Shown here: one piece after another, positions 60,645 to 64,000 of the stretch
Numbering within the stretch: the stretch's first letter is position 1
Layout: each line of letters opens with the position of its first letter
Assembly (NCBI RefSeq): GCF_047872805.1
Contig: NZ_JBLQUK010000013.1
Span: forward strand, 14,048 to 78,047
Direction: 5' to 3'
DNA length: 64,000 nt
Origin: Erythrobacter sp047872805
GTDB taxonomy: Bacteria; Pseudomonadota; Alphaproteobacteria; Sphingomonadales; Sphingomonadaceae
Position numbers and translations under genes: made by a program
The notes under the pieces: generated by a model
Told to the model about the DNA's origin: nothing
Databases searched by the model: none
The model's input: the letters and a program-made list of their open reading frames with translations, nothing else

Positions 60645-60853
60645 GCAATCTGACCAACCGCAACGGCGGACCGCCGCGCGCCGGGTTCCGGCTCGATAAA
60701 CACGATGGCAAGCTGTTCGGCGTATGCGCCGGGCTGGCCAATTGGTCGGGCGTCGATGCGCTGATCTGGCGGCTGGGCTTTGTCGCCGCAGCGCTGCTCG
60801 GGATCGGCTTTCCGGTGCTGATCTATATCGCCATTGCCGTAATCGCAGATTGA
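60641..60853 (+). CDS. PspC-domain membrane protein
   Basis: The 70-residue protein has the PspC domain: RLDKHDGKLFGVCAGLANWSGVDALIWRLGFVAAALLGIGFPVLIYIAIAVIA, with a first amphipathic part and one or two membrane helices. PspC is the membrane component of the phage-shock envelope stress response. Here no pspA, pspB or pspF is in the window; instead the gene follows three small membrane peptides under a sigma-54-type promoter, the sigma factor that drives psp in enterobacteria. A strong terminator follows. Confidence 0.88.
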   Translation: MSNLTNRNGGPPRAGFRLDKHDGKLFGVCAGLANWSGVDALIWRLGFVAAALLGIGFPVLIYIAIAVIAD

Positions 60854-60877
60854 TGAGCGCAGCGTGATACGAGCCGA

Positions 60878-60924
60878 CCCGGTTTTCACCGACGGCTGCG
60901 CCTTCGAATATAGAGAAAACCGGG
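60878..60924 (+). repeat. Inverted repeat CCCGGTTTTC...GAAAACCGGG
   Basis: Two perfect 10-base arms (60878-60887 and 60915-60924) lie directly before the terminator hairpin, with a 27-base loop. It may be part of a composite 3' structure that stabilises or terminates the transcript. Confidence 0.55.
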
Positions 60925-60950
60925 AGGGGCCATATGGCCCCTCTCTTTTT
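60920..60950 (+). terminator. Strong intrinsic terminator after pspC
   Basis: GAGGGGCCATATGGCCCCTC is a perfect 20-base palindrome at 60924-60943, followed by TCTTTTT. It ends the small-peptide/PspC transcript and could also act for the convergent SDR gene. Confidence 0.85.
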
Positions 60951-60966
60951 GCCTCAGACGTATGGC

Positions 60967-61749
60967 TCACATTGCGGATATGCCGCCGTCCAGCTTGATT
61001 TCAGCCCCGGTCATGAACCGGCTTTCATCGCTCGCCAGATAGACCACCGCATTGGCGATGTCGTTGGGTTCGCCCACGAACCGCAGCGGGATCTGGCGCG
61101 CGAGTTTCTCCATCAACACATCCTTGTCGAGGCTGTGCGCGCGCGCGGTGCCATCAAGGATCGGCGTATCGACAAAGGTCGGGTGCACCGAATTGCAGCG
61201 GATCTGCATGTTCTTTTTCGCGCAGTGCAGCGCGATGGATTTCGACAGCATCCACACGCTTGCCTTGGATGCGTTATAGGCCGGCATAGTGTCGCTGGCG
61301 ATCAGTCCGGCGATGCTGGAGATGTTGATGATCGACCCCGGCGCATGTTCGCGCATCAAGGGCAAAGTCTTTTGACAGCCGTGAAAGATCGAATCGACAT
61401 TGATCGAGAAGCACCGTTTCCAGTCGTCGAAATCACAGGCCTCGATATTGCCCGGCACCCCGATCCCGGCGTTGTTGACCAGCACGTTAAGCCCGCCAAG
61501 GTGTTCGCGCGCGGCATCGACTGCGGCTTCCCACGCCGCCGGATCGGTGACGTCATGCGCAATGCTGAAAGCCGTGCCAGCGCCCATTTCAGCGTTGACG
61601 ATTTCCGCTGTTTCCGCTGCGCCTGCGCCGTTAATGTCGGTCGCCAGCACCCGCGCGCCTTCTTGCGCCAGCCGGATGCAATGCGCGCGGCCCAGTCCTT
61701 GCGCGCCGCCGGTTACCAATGCGAGTTTGCCTTCGCAGCGTTTCGTCAT
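60967..61749 (-). CDS. Short-chain dehydrogenase/reductase
   Basis: The 260-residue enzyme has the classical SDR features: cofactor motif TGGAQGLG, VNNAGI, catalytic Ser in INISSIAG and YNASK (Tyr-x-x-x-Lys), and a PTFVDTP loop. The Asp after the second strand (ATDING) favours NAD+. The substrate is unknown. It follows the Nudix gene on the same strand with 45 bases between. Confidence 0.9.
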   Translation of the reverse strand: MTKRCEGKLALVTGGAQGLGRAHCIRLAQEGARVLATDINGAGAAETAEIVNAEMGAGTAFSIAHDVTDPAAWEAAVDAAREHLGGLNVLVNNAGIGVPGNIEACDFDDWKRCFSINVDSIFHGCQKTLPLMREHAPGSIINISSIAGLIASDTMPAYNASKASVWMLSKSIALHCAKKNMQIRCNSVHPTFVDTPILDGTARAHSLDKDVLMEKLARQIPLRFVGEPNDIANAVVYLASDESRFMTGAEIKLDGGISAM

Positions 61750-61794
61750 TCCAATTCCACTCCCAGATGTTCGGGCATTTTTGCCGCGATTGTG

Positions 61795-62370
61795 TCAGGC
61801 CAGATAATTCATGAACAGCGCAATGCGCACATCGACCGCGTGACCGGCGCTGCGCCATTGTTCGACAAAGCGGTCAATATCGTGAAGCGCGACGCGGTGG
61901 ATATTGATGTTCTCGCCTTCGATCCCGCCGCCTTCGCTGATCCGGGTCAGGCCCGTCGCGCGCAGCAGGGTGAAACATTCAGAGACCATGCCGGGGGAGG
62001 AATAAAATTCGCCCAGCACTTCGAGCTTTGCGGCGCTGTATCCGGTTTCTTCCTCCAACTCGCGCGCAGCGGCGTCGATCGCGGCTTCGCCTTCGCTGCC
62101 GTCATCGTCGCCCACCAGACCGGCGGGAATTTCGAGACAGAAGCGGCCCAGCGGCACGCGGTATTGGCTGACCAGAATGGCGTGGCGGGTGCCGTCAGCA
62201 TCCTCGTCAATCGCGATGATCGCCGCCGCCCTGATACCGCGCGCACGGCCGACATATTCCCAGCGGCCCCGGCGTTTGGCGGTAATGAAGCGGCCTGCCC
62301 ATACGGTCTCTTCGGGCTTGTCCGCATCGGCATGGCGCACCATGCCCGGTCTATTTTCTGTATCACTCAT
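61795..62370 (-). CDS. Nudix hydrolase (ADP-ribose pyrophosphatase-like)
   Basis: The 191-residue protein has the Nudix box GSEGEAAIDAAARELEEETGY, where RELEEETG gives the metal-binding glutamates, then SSPGMVSECFTL, typical of ADP-ribose pyrophosphatase types. It hydrolyses nucleoside diphosphate-linked compounds, probably ADP-ribose or NDP-sugars. The N-terminus is 30 residues longer than the core domain. The TPM gene ends 11 bases upstream of its start. Confidence 0.9.
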   Translation of the reverse strand: MSDTENRPGMVRHADADKPEETVWAGRFITAKRRGRWEYVGRARGIRAAAIIAIDEDADGTRHAILVSQYRVPLGRFCLEIPAGLVGDDDGSEGEAAIDAAARELEEETGYSAAKLEVLGEFYSSPGMVSECFTLLRATGLTRISEGGGIEGENINIHRVALHDIDRFVEQWRSAGHAVDVRIALFMNYLA

Positions 62371-62381
62371 GGTGACGGGGC

Positions 62382-63056
62382 CTAGACCTCGATCAGCCGG
62401 TCGGGAAGCTCATTCTTGTCATCGTCGCCGCGCGGGAAATGCTGTGCCAGCACAAATCCTACATCGCGCACCCCGGCGGCCATGCCTTCCGCGATCCGGC
62501 CGCGTCTGATTTCGGCCAGCATGTCGCCCATCGCCTCGCCCCAGACCTCGGCGTTCACTTTTTCAGCGATGGTCTCATCAGCGACGATTTCGGCGCGGTG
62601 TTCGCGCATCGACAGGTAGATCAGCACGCCCGTGCGGCCCGTGGTGCGGCGTTCTGCGCCGACCTTGAAATGCATGATCGCCTGCGCATGGGCGCGTGCG
62701 GTCTTGAGCGGGGCGGGGATCAGCGCGAATTTCAGCGGTTCCCACAATTGCGCCGCCCAGGTTAGCGCAAAGGCTATCAGGCCGAGCGCTATGGTCATGC
62801 TGGCCAGCTCGCCCGTGGTCCATTCGTGGCTCCATCCACCGATCAGCATGTCCCACAGACCGAGGAACGGCGCGGGCAGCACCGCAAACACGCTCATCGC
62901 GGTAAAGGACAATGCCGCCGCCCATAACAGCGCAACATCGTGATAATTGTCTGACCGGTCGGCGAGCACGGTGACGATTTCGCCCGAGGTCTGCGCCTCG
63001 GCTGCGCCAACGGCTTGCGAAACAATCTGGTGCTGTTCCAGGGTGAGATAAGCCAT
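62382..63056 (-). CDS. TPM-domain membrane protein
   Basis: The 224-residue protein has an N-terminal TPM core (QIVSQAVGAAEAQTSGEIVTVLADRSDNYHDVALL), then two hydrophobic segments (LPAPFLGLWDML and IALGLIAFALTWAAQL), a long amphipathic helix and a C-terminal part with REHRAEIVADETIAEKV. TPM domains have been linked to phosphatase-like or metal-related roles, mostly in photosynthetic organisms; in bacteria they are uncharacterised. It starts three bases after the stop of the larger TPM gene. Confidence 0.82.
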   Translation of the reverse strand: MAYLTLEQHQIVSQAVGAAEAQTSGEIVTVLADRSDNYHDVALLWAAALSFTAMSVFAVLPAPFLGLWDMLIGGWSHEWTTGELASMTIALGLIAFALTWAAQLWEPLKFALIPAPLKTARAHAQAIMHFKVGAERRTTGRTGVLIYLSMREHRAEIVADETIAEKVNAEVWGEAMGDMLAEIRRGRIAEGMAAGVRDVGFVLAQHFPRGDDDKNELPDRLIEV

Positions 63057-63059
63057 GTT

Positions 63060-63893
63060 CTACCACCCCCCGGAGGCGCCGCCGCCCCCAAATGAACCGC
63101 CGCCGCCGGAAAACCCGCCGCCGCCGCCAAATCCGCCGCCGCCGCCCCAGCCGCCGCCTCCAGAGCCGCCACCGCTCATCGCACCGCGCGCAATCGCGCT
63201 GCCGATTTCCCACAGGATGATGTTGGAGGCCGCCTCGCCCAGACCGTCGGCAACGCCGTCGCTGCGCTCACCCCACGGCCCTTTGCCCTTGGAGCGATAG
63301 CGTCTGCGCCGCCGGCTGCCGCGAATGATCGGCAGGATGAAGAAAAACACCATGAAACCGAGCCATATCAGCGCGCCAAAGGGTATTCCGCCGTCGCTCT
63401 CGCGCGTCTCACTGGCCTGCTGCGACACCTGCGCAGCTTCTTCTGGCGTTAGCTGCAATTGGGCGATAATCGCATCGGCTCCGGCCACGATGCCGCCGGG
63501 AAAATCATTGTCGCGGAAACGCGGAATAATGAAATTCTGAATGATAATCGCGGACAGAGCATCGGTCAGATAGCCTTCCAGCCCATATCCAACCTCGATC
63601 CGCACTTTGCGTTCGTTCGGCGCGACCAGCAGCAGCGCGCCGTCATTGCGCGTTTCATCGCCAAGCCCCCATTCGCGCCCCAGCCGGTAACCGTAATCGG
63701 CAATGTCGTAGCCTTCGAGATCGGGCACCGTGGCGACAACCAACTGACGCTGCGTCTGCGCCTCAAGCGTTTCGAGCTTGGCGGTGAGTTCGGCCTCGAC
63801 ATCGGCGGGAATGATATCGGCATTGTCGACCACCCGCCCAGTGAGCGCAGGAAACTCCTGCGCGGCGAGGGGCTGCGCCGTAAGCGGTGGGCG
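63060..63893 (-). CDS. TPM-domain protein with Gly-rich tail (YgcG-like, 5' end lost)
   Basis: At least 277 residues are visible. The frame does not start at 63833: it continues into QEFPALTGRVVDNADIIP, which is the normal beginning of the mature TPM domain after a signal peptide, and then is lost in low-quality sequence near 63893. The TPM domain covers the first 140 visible residues, followed by a membrane helix (LIWLGFMVFFFILPII), an Arg-rich segment and a C-terminal tail of Gly-Gly-x repeats (GGGGSFGGGGASGGW). This is the YgcG/TPM membrane-protein architecture, often next to a LemA gene, which would be outside the window. Confidence 0.85.
   Translation of the reverse strand, partial: RPPLTAQPLAAQEFPALTGRVVDNADIIPADVEAELTAKLETLEAQTQRQLVVATVPDLEGYDIADYGYRLGREWGLGDETRNDGALLLVAPNERKVRIEVGYGLEGYLTDALSAIIIQNFIIPRFRDNDFPGGIVAGADAIIAQLQLTPEEAAQVSQQASETRESDGGIPFGALIWLGFMVFFFILPIIRGSRRRRRYRSKGKGPWGERSDGVADGLGEAASNIILWEIGSAIARGAMSGGGSGGGGWGGGGGFGGGGGFSGGGGSFGGGGASGGW

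Positions 63894-64000
<107 letters not shown>

Overview
The window looks like a chromosomal segment of an alphaproteobacterium of the order Sphingomonadales, most likely Erythrobacteraceae. This is inferred from the GC-rich coding, the TonB-receptor style, the hemC-hemD-mitofilin order, alphaproteobacterial protein families and the sphingomonad-type intergenic repeats. No rRNA, tRNA, CRISPR array or intact insertion sequence is visible. Both ends are cut: the first gene runs in from the left edge, and the last about 107 bases are C/G homopolymer runs that look like bad sequence.

Positions 1-10353 hold a tightly packed plus-strand operon. It encodes a giant glycine-rich adhesin-like protein with a 36-proline tract, an exported TPR-CHAT (caspase-like) protein, a CHASE2 adenylate/guanylate cyclase and a FecR-like periplasmic protein. 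Positions 10400-24000 are mainly catabolic and housekeeping: lactate 2-monooxygenase-like enzyme, succinate-semialdehyde-type dehydrogenase, alanine dehydrogenase, fumarylacetoacetate hydrolase, maleylacetoacetate isomerase, glutaryl-CoA dehydrogenase, an H3TH protein, a VWA lipoprotein, and a coupled tsaD-gpsA-flippase operon. Divergent from tsaD is hemC-hemD plus a Mic60-like membrane protein, followed by a UbiH-type hydroxylase, a DsbD-like reductase, a lipoprotein and an exported methyltransferase.

A small accessory patch (31595-32740) carries a toxin-antitoxin pair with its own promoter/operator and a SeqA-like/RAMA protein. After uvrB and a DUF3617 lipoprotein with an EF-hand loop comes an Anbu cassette (36584-40661): permuted ATP-grasp, alpha-E protein, transglutaminase and the proteasome-like Anbu peptidase, with an esterase in front. 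Positions 40833-45617 carry a degenerate LuxR-type response regulator, an extensin-like lipoprotein, a VOC protein, CcdA plus thioredoxin, and a PutP symporter. A second accessory patch (45998-49240) contains a solitary single-chain restriction-modification-like enzyme and an orphan gene bracketed by an exact 19-bp repeat.

The right part holds typA, a TonB receptor, a DUF805 protein, the ybbP-ybbA/tesA divergent set, recF, an SDR oxidoreductase, a Nudix hydrolase and two TPM-domain proteins. Between recF and the SDR gene is the most unusual locus: a sigma-54-type promoter with an upstream palindrome drives three tandem, mutually similar 36-48 residue single-span membrane peptides, translationally coupled to a PspC protein and closed by a strong terminator. 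I propose it as an undescribed envelope-stress operon.
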